From Acidimicrobiales bacterium (GTDB lineage Bacteria > Actinomycetota > Acidimicrobiia > Acidimicrobiales > SZUA-35): a stretch of 37,825 nt of DNA. Below are positions 7,540-15,250 of the stretch, in pieces; the first letter of the stretch is position 1; each line of letters opens with the position of its first letter. The position numbers and the translations under genes were made by a program. Location: assembly GCA_024638805.1 (NCBI GenBank), contig JAHEJO010000005.1:1-37825 (forward strand). The letters run 5' to 3'. A model generated the notes under the pieces. That model saw only the letters and a program-made list of their open reading frames with translations, was not told the origin of the DNA and made no database searches.

Positions 7540-8520
7540 ATGTTCCCACAACGCCGGATGCGACGCTTCCGCCGCACCGAAACCCTCCGCAGAATGGTCG
7601 CCGAGACCAGCCTCGACGTCGACGACCTGATCGCCCCACTCTTCGTGAATGAAATCCTGTCAGAGCCCCTCCCGATCCCTTCACTGCCCGGGGTTGTGCA
7701 GCACTCACAGGACTCGCTTCGGGCCGAGGTCGAGAGACTGGCCCGACTGGGTGTTCCGGCGGTGGTCCTGTTCGGTGTTCCGGCGCGCAAGGACGACACC
7801 GGATCCGAAGCGTCCAATCCCGAGGGTGTGATCCAGCTGGCCTTGGGAAACCTGCGCGACGACGTGGGTGACGATGTCGTTCTGATCGCCGACCTGTGTG
7901 TGGACGAATACACCGATCATGGCCACTGCGGTGTCCTGGGACCGAGCGGTGGCGTGGACAACGACGCCACCCTCGGCCTGTACGCCGATATCGCCGTGGC
8001 CCAGGCCGACGCTGGCGCCGACCTCTGCGCCCCGTCGGGAATGATGGACGGGCAGGTGATAGCGATCCGAGATGCGTTGGACGAAGCCGGTCACACCGAC
8101 GTGGCGATCATGGCGTATGCCGCCAAATACGCCAGCAGTTTCTACGGTCCCTTCCGGGATGCGGTCGACGTCACGATCGCCGGAGGCGGGGATCGGAAGG
8201 GCTATCAGCAGGACTACCGCAACGGGCGCGAAGCGATCGACGAGATCGCACTGGACCTCTCCGAAGGAGCCGACATCGTGATGGTGAAACCGGCTCTCGC
8301 CTATCTCGACGTCGTGGCTGCGGCTCGGGCGATCACCAATGTTCCCATCGCCGCCTACCACGTCAGCGGCGAGTACGCCATGATCAGAGCCGCCGCCGCC
8401 AACGGTTGGATCGATGGTGATGCCGCCATGTTCGAGGTCATCACGAGCATCAAGCGGGCCGGGGCCGACCTGATCCTCACCTACTTCGCCAGCGAGATCG
8501 CCGAGGCGCTGGCGCGATGA
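7540..8520 (+). CDS. hemB: Delta-aminolevulinic acid dehydratase (porphobilinogen synthase)
   Basis: A 326-residue cytosolic enzyme that condenses two 5-aminolevulinate molecules to porphobilinogen, an early step of heme, siroheme and corrin synthesis. The active-site lysines are Lys 196 (MAYAAKYASSFYGPFR) and Lys 250 (DIVMVKPALAYLD). The metal loop reads LCVDEYTDHGHCG, with Cys 120 and Cys 130 but Asp 122 where zinc-type enzymes have the middle Cys, so the metal requirement may differ. Full length for the family. The stop overlaps the hemL start (ATGA). Transcription looks leaderless from a -10 at 7526. Confidence 0.97.
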   Translation: MFPQRRMRRFRRTETLRRMVAETSLDVDDLIAPLFVNEILSEPLPIPSLPGVVQHSQDSLRAEVERLARLGVPAVVLFGVPARKDDTGSEASNPEGVIQLALGNLRDDVGDDVVLIADLCVDEYTDHGHCGVLGPSGGVDNDATLGLYADIAVAQADAGADLCAPSGMMDGQVIAIRDALDEAGHTDVAIMAYAAKYASSFYGPFRDAVDVTIAGGGDRKGYQQDYRNGREAIDEIALDLSEGADIVMVKPALAYLDVVAAARAITNVPIAAYHVSGEYAMIRAAAANGWIDGDAAMFEVITSIKRAGADLILTYFASEIAEALAR

Positions 8521-9836
8521 CCGAGTCCCCTGCGATGGCTCCCGGCTCGATGACCGACCGACCTGCCACCAACGCCGCGGCATTCGCGGCGTCGCAAGAA
8601 GTGCTGGTCGGGGGGGTCAACAGCCCGGTCCGAAGCTTCAGATCCGTCGGCGGTACCCCCTACATCGTCGACCGGGCCGCCGGCGCCTACGTCTACGACA
8701 TCGAAGGCACCGACTACATCGACTACGTGCAGAGCTACGGCCCCTCCATCCTCGGCCACGCCCACCCCGACGTGGTCGCCGCCGTCACCGAGGCGGCGCA
8801 CCGCGGGACGAGCTACGGAGCGCCGACGCTGGGCGAACTGCGGCTGGCCGAGCTCGTCGTCGGGAGGATCCCCGGCCTCGAGATGATCCGCATGACCTCC
8901 TCGGGCACGGAGGCGGCGATGTCGGCGATCCGTCTCGCTCGCGGCGTGACCGGCAGAACCAAGATCGTCAAGTTCGACGGCAACTACCACGGTCACGTCG
9001 ACGCCCTCCTGGCCGCCGCCGGCTCCGGCGTCGCCAACCAGGGTCTGAGCGGTTCCGCCGGCGTTCCGGCTTCGGTCGTCGCCGACACCGTGGTGCTGCC
9101 GTACAACCGTGTGCCGACACTGGACGACGATGTCGCCGTCGTCGCCGTCGAACCCGTCGCCGCAAACATGGGCCTGGTACCCCCGGTGCCCGGATTTCTC
9201 GAGGGGCTCCGAGCTGAGTGCGATCGCGTGGGCGCACTGCTCCTCTTCGACGAGGTCATCACCGGTTTCCGGCTCGACCATGGCGGGGCCACCGCCTGGT
9301 CGGGCGTGACCCCCGACGTCTGGGCCTTCGGGAAGGTGATCGGCGGCGGACTGCCGGTCGGCGCCTACGGCGCCAGCCGGGAGGTCATGAGCTTCGTGGC
9401 CCCCCTCGGTCCGGTGTACCAGGGAGGGACACTGTCCGGGAATCCTCTGGCCATGGCCGCTGGGATCGCAACGCTGAACCTCCTGACCCCATCCGCCTAC
9501 GCCGAGCTCACCGCCAAAGCCGAACAACTGGCCGCCGGAATCGCGGCTGCGTTCTCGGCCGCCCCGATGGCCGTGCAGGTTCCTCGTGTCGGCCCCCTGC
9601 TCGGATTCTTCTTCGCCGCCCAACCGGTCGTGGACAATGGGGGTGCGACCGCGTCGGCCGACTCGGGCCACTACGCGCCGCTGTTCCACGCACTGCTCGA
9701 GCGGGGGATCGCCCTGGCACCCGGGCCCTACGAGATCATGTTCCCCAGTCTCGCTCACGGTGAGAAGGAGATCGACCGAACCATCGACGCATTCAGCGAT
9801 GCCGTCGAGACACTGTGGGGGAGCGGTCGAGACTGA
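8517..9836 (+). CDS. hemL: Glutamate-1-semialdehyde 2,1-aminomutase
   Basis: A 439-residue PLP enzyme that converts glutamate-1-semialdehyde to 5-aminolevulinate, the HemB substrate, in the C5 tetrapyrrole pathway. Family signatures include VGGVNSPVRSF near the N-terminus, the PLP-contact stretch SSGTEAAMSAIRLAR, LLFDEVITGFR, and the Schiff-base Lys 273 in WAFGKVIGGGLPVGAYG. The YQGGTLSGNPLAMAAG segment is also typical. The ATG overlaps the hemB stop by 4 bases, so the two are translationally coupled. The earlier pathway genes hemA, hemC and hemD are not in the window. Confidence 0.97.
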   Translation: MTESPAMAPGSMTDRPATNAAAFAASQEVLVGGVNSPVRSFRSVGGTPYIVDRAAGAYVYDIEGTDYIDYVQSYGPSILGHAHPDVVAAVTEAAHRGTSYGAPTLGELRLAELVVGRIPGLEMIRMTSSGTEAAMSAIRLARGVTGRTKIVKFDGNYHGHVDALLAAAGSGVANQGLSGSAGVPASVVADTVVLPYNRVPTLDDDVAVVAVEPVAANMGLVPPVPGFLEGLRAECDRVGALLLFDEVITGFRLDHGGATAWSGVTPDVWAFGKVIGGGLPVGAYGASREVMSFVAPLGPVYQGGTLSGNPLAMAAGIATLNLLTPSAYAELTAKAEQLAAGIAAAFSAAPMAVQVPRVGPLLGFFFAAQPVVDNGGATASADSGHYAPLFHALLERGIALAPGPYEIMFPSLAHGEKEIDRTIDAFSDAVETLWGSGRD

Positions 9837-9872
9837 CCCAACGTTCGCTCCGTGGTGGACGCGGGAGAGGTC

Positions 9873-9878
9873 TAGAGT
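9873..9878 (+). promoter_or_regulatory. Leaderless -10 box of the aldehyde dehydrogenase gene
   Basis: TAGAGT ends 8 bases before ATG 9887 with no ribosome site between. It supports choosing that ATG over an upstream in-frame one at 9815 that overlaps hemL. Confidence 0.6.
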
Positions 9879-9886
9879 CGAGCGCC

Positions 9887-11329
9887 ATGACAGAGATCAT
9901 CTCGCCCGAGCGTTGTCGGAGGTTCTACATCAACGGTCGGTGGGTCGATCCTGCCCGCCCAAATGACTACGAGGTGATCGACCCGGCAACCGAGGAAAGC
10001 GTTGCGACCATCTCCCTCGGCTCGGCCACCGATGTCGACACCGCTGTCGACGCCGCAGCCTCGGCCTTCACGAGCTGGCGGGCGACAACCGTGGAACAAC
10101 GGTTGGACCTGCTGGCCGCTCTGAAGGAAACATACCTGGCCCGGAGCGACGAGATCGCCTATGCGATGACCGTCGAGATGGGCACGCCGATCACGTTCAG
10201 TCGTGAGGTCCAGGCGCCCTGTGGAGACGGACACATCGAGGCCATGATCGAGGCGCTCGGAAACCATCGTTTCGAGCGTCCGAGCGGGCGTGGCGGCAGT
10301 ACGTTGCGCGACGAACCCGTCGGGGTGTGTGGATTGATCACGCCGTGGAACTGGCCGGTCAATCAGGTGGTCGTGAAGGTTGCCGCCGCCCTGGCTGCGG
10401 GCTGCACGATGGTGCTGAAACCGAGCGAGGAGTCGCCGCTCTCGGCGCTCATGCTGGCCGAGATGATCGACGACATCGGCGTACCCGACGGCGTCTTCAA
10501 CCTGGTCAACGGCGACGGGGCGGGGGTGGGATCGGCGATCGCCGGCCATCCCGGAATCGACCTCGTCTCCTTCACCGGCTCCACCCGGGCCGGTGTCGCC
10601 GTCACCAAGGCGGCTGCCGACACGGTGAAGCGGGTGTCCCTCGAACTCGGTGGGAAGTCCCCCAATCTCCTGTTCGCCGATGCCGACATCGATGCCGCGA
10701 CCACCTACAGCGTGCGGAGTTGTTTTTCGAATTCGGGCCAATCCTGCGACGCCCCCAGCCGCCTCCTGGTCGACGACAGCGTCTACGACAGGGTGGTCGA
10801 ACTGGCCGTCGGCGTAGCCGAACGAACCACGGTCGGTGACCCCAGAGTCGACGGCGATCACCTGGGTCCGGTCGTCAACTCCCGTCAGTACGACCACATC
10901 CAGCACCTCATCGGCACCGGCATCGACGAGGCGACCCTCGTCGCCGGAGGGCAGGGACGCCCGGATGGATGCGAGCGCGGCTTCTACGTGCGCCCGACCA
11001 TCTTCGCCGACGTCACCAATGACATGCAGATCGCAAGGATCGAGGTGTTCGGTCCGGTGCTGTCGATCCTCCGGTTCGCCGACGAGGACGAGGCCATCGA
11101 GATCGCCGACGACACGCCATACGGCTTGTCCGCCTACATCCAGACCGGGGACACCGACCGGGCTCGGAGGGTGGCTCGTCGCCTGCGGGCCGGCCAGGTG
11201 AACATCAACGGAGCCGAAGCTGACTACGACGTGCCCTTCGGCGGAGTGAAACAATCCGGGACCGGCCGGGAGAACGGCGCGTTCGGGATGGAGGAGTACC
11301 TCGACGTGAAGTCGATCACCGGCGCCTGA
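9887..11329 (+). CDS. NAD(P)-dependent aldehyde dehydrogenase
   Basis: A 480-residue member of the aldehyde dehydrogenase superfamily, oxidising an aldehyde to its acid with NAD(P)+. Visible residues are Asn 155 (TPWNWP), Lys 178 (VLKPSEESP, cofactor), Glu 253 (LELGGKSP, general base) and nucleophile Cys 287 (SGQSCDAPSR). GPVLSI and the C-terminal FGGVKQSGTGRENG complete the pattern. The typical family Cys context is GQxCxAxxR, which is kept. The substrate cannot be read from sequence. The following two genes also encode redox enzymes, so a small catabolic unit is possible, though it has its own promoter and a 165-bp gap downstream. Confidence 0.94.
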   Translation: MTEIISPERCRRFYINGRWVDPARPNDYEVIDPATEESVATISLGSATDVDTAVDAAASAFTSWRATTVEQRLDLLAALKETYLARSDEIAYAMTVEMGTPITFSREVQAPCGDGHIEAMIEALGNHRFERPSGRGGSTLRDEPVGVCGLITPWNWPVNQVVVKVAAALAAGCTMVLKPSEESPLSALMLAEMIDDIGVPDGVFNLVNGDGAGVGSAIAGHPGIDLVSFTGSTRAGVAVTKAAADTVKRVSLELGGKSPNLLFADADIDAATTYSVRSCFSNSGQSCDAPSRLLVDDSVYDRVVELAVGVAERTTVGDPRVDGDHLGPVVNSRQYDHIQHLIGTGIDEATLVAGGQGRPDGCERGFYVRPTIFADVTNDMQIARIEVFGPVLSILRFADEDEAIEIADDTPYGLSAYIQTGDTDRARRVARRLRAGQVNINGAEADYDVPFGGVKQSGTGRENGAFGMEEYLDVKSITGA

Positions 11330-11494
11330 ACCCCACGCGGTCTCACGGATCAACCAGGCCCGGAGATCGCCGCGACCGCAGGCGGCGCGGTTGATGGTCT
11401 GATTGAGGGAAGTGCCGTTGACCCGCATCTCCGTACGTCGCATGCTAAGTGGATGTCATCGAGTCGGTCGATGGCCCGGGACGAGGGTGTCGCG

Positions 11495-12421
11495 GTGGCT
11501 ACACGGGAGACGATCGGATTCATCGGGCTCGGCAACATGGGAGCGCCCATGTGCGGTCGGCTCCTCGACGCCGGTTGTGCGGTCGTTGCCTTCGACCTCG
11601 ACGCCGACCGGGTCGAGCGGGCTGTCGGGCGGGGCGCGGCAGCGGCGACGTCGGCGGCGGACTGCGCCGCTCGCGTCGATGTGCTCATGACCTCGTTGCC
11701 GCGGCCCGACGACGTGGATGCCGTGTTACGCAAGGCCGGTGCTCTCGACGCGCTCGGGCCGGGTTCGCTTTGGGTGGACCTGACCACCAATCGGAAAGAA
11801 CTCCTGGCAGCCCTCGCCACCGAGGCACCGGCCGGAGTCGGTGTGGTCGATGCGCCGGTGACCGGGGCGGTCGACGGGGCCCGCAACGGCCGCCTCACGA
11901 TCTTCGCCGGCGGTGCACCGGCACCTGTCGCCCGCGCCCGTGCGGTACTGGACGAACTCGGCACGGTGATCGAGTGCGGTCCGCTCGGCTCGGGCAATGT
12001 CGTCAAGCTCGTCACCAACCAGCTGTGGTTCGTCGCCGCTGCCGCCATCGGCGAGGGTTTCGCCCTGGGAATGGCTCACGGGGTGGACCTCGGCGTGTTG
12101 TACCGGTCGATCCGGCAGTCCGTCGGTGATTCGTTCGTCGCCCGCCATGATGCGCCGTCGATCTTTGCAGGTCACTACGACCCGAGCTTCACCCTCGACC
12201 TGTGCCTCAAAGACCTCGGTCTGGTCGAGGAGCTGCAAGTAGGTTTGGCAGGACCACTGCTCCTCACCGACGCCGCCCGAGCCGCATTCGGTGACGCAGC
12301 CGACCGATATGGCGCAGATGCAGGAGAACTCCACGTCGCCAAACGACTGGAGGACGACAATGGACTGGAGTTCCGGCTCGACGGAGACTGGACCGCACCG
12401 TGGGAGGTGACCGACGAATGA
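11495..12421 (+). CDS. 3-hydroxyisobutyrate dehydrogenase-like oxidoreductase
   Basis: About 308 residues of the beta-hydroxyacid dehydrogenase family, which oxidise 3-hydroxyisobutyrate-type or reduce tartronate-semialdehyde-type substrates with NAD(P). The Rossmann motif GFIGLGNMGAPM starts at about residue 8, the substrate loop DAPVTGAVDGA is at about 119-129, and the catalytic Lys 171 is in GSGNVVKLVTNQ with Asn 175. The chosen start is GTG 11495, preceded by GAGGG at 8-base spacing; ATGs at 11453 and 11471 are possible but would put the Rossmann motif unusually far in. The stop overlaps the next gene (ATGA). The exact substrate is unknown. Confidence 0.9.
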   Translation: MATRETIGFIGLGNMGAPMCGRLLDAGCAVVAFDLDADRVERAVGRGAAAATSAADCAARVDVLMTSLPRPDDVDAVLRKAGALDALGPGSLWVDLTTNRKELLAALATEAPAGVGVVDAPVTGAVDGARNGRLTIFAGGAPAPVARARAVLDELGTVIECGPLGSGNVVKLVTNQLWFVAAAAIGEGFALGMAHGVDLGVLYRSIRQSVGDSFVARHDAPSIFAGHYDPSFTLDLCLKDLGLVEELQVGLAGPLLLTDAARAAFGDAADRYGADAGELHVAKRLEDDNGLEFRLDGDWTAPWEVTDE

Positions 12422-13275
12422 ACCCAATGGCCGAATTCCTCGATCTGGATCGGTACCCCATCGATCAACTCGACGATCCCACTCGGGCGGCGGCTGTGCA
12501 ACACGCTCGCGACGCTCTGGCATCGCAGGGATGCGCGGTCGTCAAGGACCTCGTCCGGCCCGACATGGTCGAACGGCTCAACAGCGAGATCGTGGCCAGA
12601 AAACACACCACGCACTACTCCACCCAGTTGATGAACCCCTACTTCCACACCGAAGTCGATCCGGACTTCCCCACCCGTCATCCGGTCAACACCTTCATCG
12701 AACGGTCCAGCGGGTTCATCCCCGGTGACAGCTGGGAACCGGGGTCCGCCCTGGACACGCTGTTTCGGTCTCCGGTGGTGGCGGCGTTCATCGCTGAATG
12801 CCTCGACGTGCCGGAACTGCATTGTTACGCCGATCCGCTGGCCGGGCTCACCGCCAACATCCTCGATCCGGGCCAGCAGTTCACTTGGCATTTCGACACC
12901 AATGACTTCGCCGTCACCGTGCTCGTCGCCGAAGCGTCAGAAGGTGGGCGCTTCGAGTACTGTCCGTCGATCCGCTCCAGTCGCGACGAAGGTTTCGAGG
13001 CGATTCAGGTGATTCTCGAAGGAGGCAGCGACGGGGTGCACACCTTGGATCTGCGACCCGGGGATCTCCAGATCTTCCGAGGCCGGCACTCGCTGCATCG
13101 TGTCAGCCGGGTGGGGGTCGACTCGACGCCCCGCCATGCCGCCATCTTCGCCTACACCGAGAGAGCGGGTGTGATCGGCCGGGTCGAGCGGACCCGTCAA
13201 TTGTTCGGCCGGGTCTTGCCCGAACACCTTGCCGCAGAACGAGACCGCGTCCGATCCGATGCCCTGATCGATTAG
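12418..13275 (+). CDS. Fe(II)/2-oxoglutarate-dependent oxygenase, PhyH-like
   Basis: A 285-residue protein with the iron triad of a 2-oxoglutarate dioxygenase: His 158 and Asp 160 in TWHFDTNDF, and a distal His (224 or 227) in GRHSLHRVS. Arg 239 (STPRHAAIFAY) is placed to hold 2-oxoglutarate. The jelly-roll region spans about 135-250. The family hydroxylates or otherwise oxidises small organic molecules. The ATG overlaps the dehydrogenase stop and has a GGGAGG site 10 bases upstream, so the two are coupled and probably act in one pathway. It is convergent with the STAS gene, 10 bp away. The substrate is unknown. Confidence 0.85.
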   Translation: MNPMAEFLDLDRYPIDQLDDPTRAAAVQHARDALASQGCAVVKDLVRPDMVERLNSEIVARKHTTHYSTQLMNPYFHTEVDPDFPTRHPVNTFIERSSGFIPGDSWEPGSALDTLFRSPVVAAFIAECLDVPELHCYADPLAGLTANILDPGQQFTWHFDTNDFAVTVLVAEASEGGRFEYCPSIRSSRDEGFEAIQVILEGGSDGVHTLDLRPGDLQIFRGRHSLHRVSRVGVDSTPRHAAIFAYTERAGVIGRVERTRQLFGRVLPEHLAAERDRVRSDALID

Positions 13276-13285
13276 GAACAACCTC

Positions 13286-13624
13286 TTACTCGGCGAGCAG
13301 TGCGTCCTCGGCCTCTTCCAGGCTTTCGCTGACCGGCACGATCCGGTCGAACCCGGTGGTGTGTAGAAGGCGAACCAGCACCGGGCGGTCACAGGCCACC
13401 GCCACCGCATGGTCGGCTTCCCGGGACAGACGAATGCCACCGATCAGCGCGCCCAGACCGGCCGAATCCATGAATGAGACCCGGGACAGATCGATCAGGA
13501 GGTCACCCCCGGTTGCGAGGCGGGCGAGGGATTCGCGGAATGTTCCGACCGTGTAGGCATCGAGTTCGCCCGATGGCTGGATCAGGGTGTAATCGCCATT
13601 GTCTTCTGTGTGGATCTCGAGCAC
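13286..13624 (-). CDS. STAS-domain anti-sigma factor antagonist
   Basis: A 112-residue single STAS domain, like SpoIIAA/RsbV, which binds an anti-sigma kinase and frees a sigma factor when unphosphorylated. The phospho-acceptor is Ser 54 in SFMDSAGLGAL, and the GELDAYTV beta-turn is typical. Start GTG 13624 is chosen because GGAGG lies 5 bases upstream; the frame extends to 13651 without better support. It is divergent from a receiver-domain gene, 78 bp away. No partner kinase or phosphatase gene is in the window. Confidence 0.88.
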   Translation of the reverse strand: MLEIHTEDNGDYTLIQPSGELDAYTVGTFRESLARLATGGDLLIDLSRVSFMDSAGLGALIGGIRLSREADHAVAVACDRPVLVRLLHTTGFDRIVPVSESLEEAEDALLAE

Positions 13625-13689
13625 CGGTCCTCCTCTCTGACGACGACGCATCGGGCCACGTCAGGGCAACATGCTAACGCAGCGGCTGG

Positions 13690-13695
13690 TAACCT
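13690..13695 (+). promoter_or_regulatory. Leaderless -10 box of the receiver gene
   Basis: TAACCT ends 7 bases before GTG 13703. No ribosome site is present. Confidence 0.6.
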
Positions 13696-13702
13696 GCGCC
13701 CG

Positions 13703-14098
13703 GTGGTCGATGTCCTTCTCGCAACCGATTCCGACGACATCTTCTCCGCCGTCGACTCGGCGCTCGGGACCGATGACACGATGGTGTACAGGGTGCGCGA
13801 GGGCCAGCACGTGCTTCCCGTCGTCGAGGAGAAGCGTCCCGATCTCGTGATTCTCGACCTGCAGATCGGCAACATGGGCGGGATCGCCGCATGTCTGGCC
13901 CTGCGTCAGGAAGAAGGCGTTGACCGGCTGCCGAAGCGTCCGGTCGCCCTCCTGCTCGATCGAGAAGCTGACGGCTTCCTCGCACGACAGTCTCGGGCCG
14001 ACGGGTGGCTCGTCAAGCCGCTCGATCCGCTCCGGCTCCGTCGACTGGCCTCCACCCTGCTCGACGATGGCACGTATTTCGAGGGCCCGACCAGCTAA
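13703..14098 (+). CDS. Stand-alone response-regulator receiver protein
   Basis: A 131-residue CheY-like receiver with no output domain. Phospho-acceptor Asp 52 is in LVILDLQIGNMGG, the acidic pocket is formed by Asp 9 and Asp 11/12, and the conserved Lys 105 is in GWLVKPLDPLRL. The Thr/Ser switch position is not clear (VALLLDRE). Such proteins act through protein-protein contacts. The GTG start is chosen from the -10 box placement and because it puts the first beta strand at the N-terminus. It is divergent from a STAS gene, which hints at a shared stress-signalling route. A tRNA gene follows 19 bp downstream. Confidence 0.83.
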   Translation: MVDVLLATDSDDIFSAVDSALGTDDTMVYRVREGQHVLPVVEEKRPDLVILDLQIGNMGGIAACLALRQEEGVDRLPKRPVALLLDREADGFLARQSRADGWLVKPLDPLRLRRLASTLLDDGTYFEGPTS

Positions 14099-14117
14099 CC
14101 TGTCAGGCACGCAACAT

Positions 14118-14194
14118 CGGGTTGTGGCGCAGGTTGGTAGCGCGCCTCGTTCGGGACGAGGAGGTCGGGAGTTCAAATCTCCCCAACCCGACCA
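14118..14194 (+). tRNA. tRNA-Pro(CGG)
   Basis: A 77-nt cloverleaf. Acceptor arms CGGGTTG (14118-14124) and CAACCCG (14184-14190) pair fully. The anticodon stem CCTCG/CGAGG encloses loop TTCGGGA with anticodon CGG, which reads CCG proline codons. The T-arm is GGGAG-TTCAAAT-CTCCC, the discriminator is A, and CCA is encoded (14192-14194). Confidence 0.97.
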
Positions 14195-14200
14195 CTCGCC

Positions 14201-15250
14201 TCAGTCCAAGCGGGCGGCCATCTCCATGAGGGCGGCGAGCGGGTCCTCTTCGTCGGTCTCGGCGATCTCGACGAGGGGGTAGTCCCGAGCCAGTTCGCAC
14301 TCGGCCACCAGGTCCGCTTCGCTGTGGGCGAGACGATTGTGTTCTTCGACCGCCCGCTGGATGGCCTCGGGTGCCGAAGTCGGAGGAACGGGGACGGCCG
14401 GCAGGCGCCGGTTGAGGATGAACGCGGACGGGATGATGCCGCGATCGGTCACCGAGTCGGTGAGCCACGCGGCCGTAGCGAGAGGCTCGGGCCTGGCGGT
14501 GCTGACGACCGCGAGGTGGGTCCGTTCGGACCTGAGCAGATCGTCGACCTCCTCGGCCCGGTCACGGAACCCCTTGTCCATTCCCTCGAACAGAGCAAAG
14601 AACTCGATCACGTCGGACAGCAGGGTTGCGCCCACGACCTTGCCGATCAGACGGGCGGCCAGGTGGGTGGCGGCATTGAGTGTGCGTAGCAGACCGTGGC
14701 GGGGGGCGAGCAGCGTTCGATAGAGGCGGTGATCGACGAGTGCGGTGAGCCGGGCGGGGGCATCGAGGACGTCGACACCGTTCTGGGCGGGAGGGGTGTC
14801 GATGATCACGAGGTCGAAGCGGGGATCGTTCAGCAGCTCTCGGAACCGTTCGGCCGCCATGTACTCGCTCAGGCCGGACAGCGACGTCACGAGGCTCTGG
14901 AACAACCGGTTCCGATGGATCGCCGCGGCCCGCTCGGGATCGGGAGCGAACTCGTCGACCAACAAGCTCAGCGTATGGCCCGGGTCGAGCATCGTGGCGT
15001 GCAGCGAACCCTTGCGGCCGCCGACGCCACGCACAGCAACGACCTCGGACGAATAGGCCGAGGTCAGGCCGAGCGTCTCGATCAGACGTTTGGCCGGGTC
15101 GACAGTGAGCACTACGACTCGGCGGCCGCGTTCGGCGGCGGCGATCCCGAGAGCGGCAGCCGAACTCGTCTTTCCGACTCCGCCGGCGCCGAGCAACATG
15201 ATCGCGTTGGCCGTAGCGATGGGACGGGAGAGGGCGTGATCAGACACCAT
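14201..15250 (-). CDS. ArsA-family P-loop ATPase, second of a pair
   Basis: A 349-residue ATPase of the ArsA/GET3 subgroup. The P-loop is GAGGVGKTSS (about 21-30), where the usual deviant-Walker Lys (KGGVGKT) is Ala. The switch II-like motif is IIDTPPAQNGVDVLDAP, and VLTVDPAKRLIETLGL is typical of actinobacterial members. Its start overlaps the end of the first ATPase, so they form an operon and probably a heterodimer. Actinobacteria carry this pair next to a WhiB gene (Rv3679/Rv3680 by whiB4; the pair by wblA in Streptomyces), as here. ATG 15250 is chosen; ATG 15256 or GTG 15247 are alternatives. Despite older names, arsenite export is not indicated. Confidence 0.87.
   Translation of the reverse strand: MVSDHALSRPIATANAIMLLGAGGVGKTSSAAALGIAAAERGRRVVVLTVDPAKRLIETLGLTSAYSSEVVAVRGVGGRKGSLHATMLDPGHTLSLLVDEFAPDPERAAAIHRNRLFQSLVTSLSGLSEYMAAERFRELLNDPRFDLVIIDTPPAQNGVDVLDAPARLTALVDHRLYRTLLAPRHGLLRTLNAATHLAARLIGKVVGATLLSDVIEFFALFEGMDKGFRDRAEEVDDLLRSERTHLAVVSTARPEPLATAAWLTDSVTDRGIIPSAFILNRRLPAVPVPPTSAPEAIQRAVEEHNRLAHSEADLVAECELARDYPLVEIAETDEEDPLAALMEMAARLD

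Noticed and set aside
8481-9758. Minus-strand open frame of 425 codons
   Set aside because: It is the antisense of hemL, an artefact of high GC third positions. Long antisense frames at 4365-5579, 9872-11443, 16157-17470, 18740-19882 and 25203-26192 were rejected for the same reason.
14118-14194. tRNA-Pro as an integration site for a mobile element
   Set aside because: No duplicated tRNA 3' end, integrase or atypical composition was found next to it.
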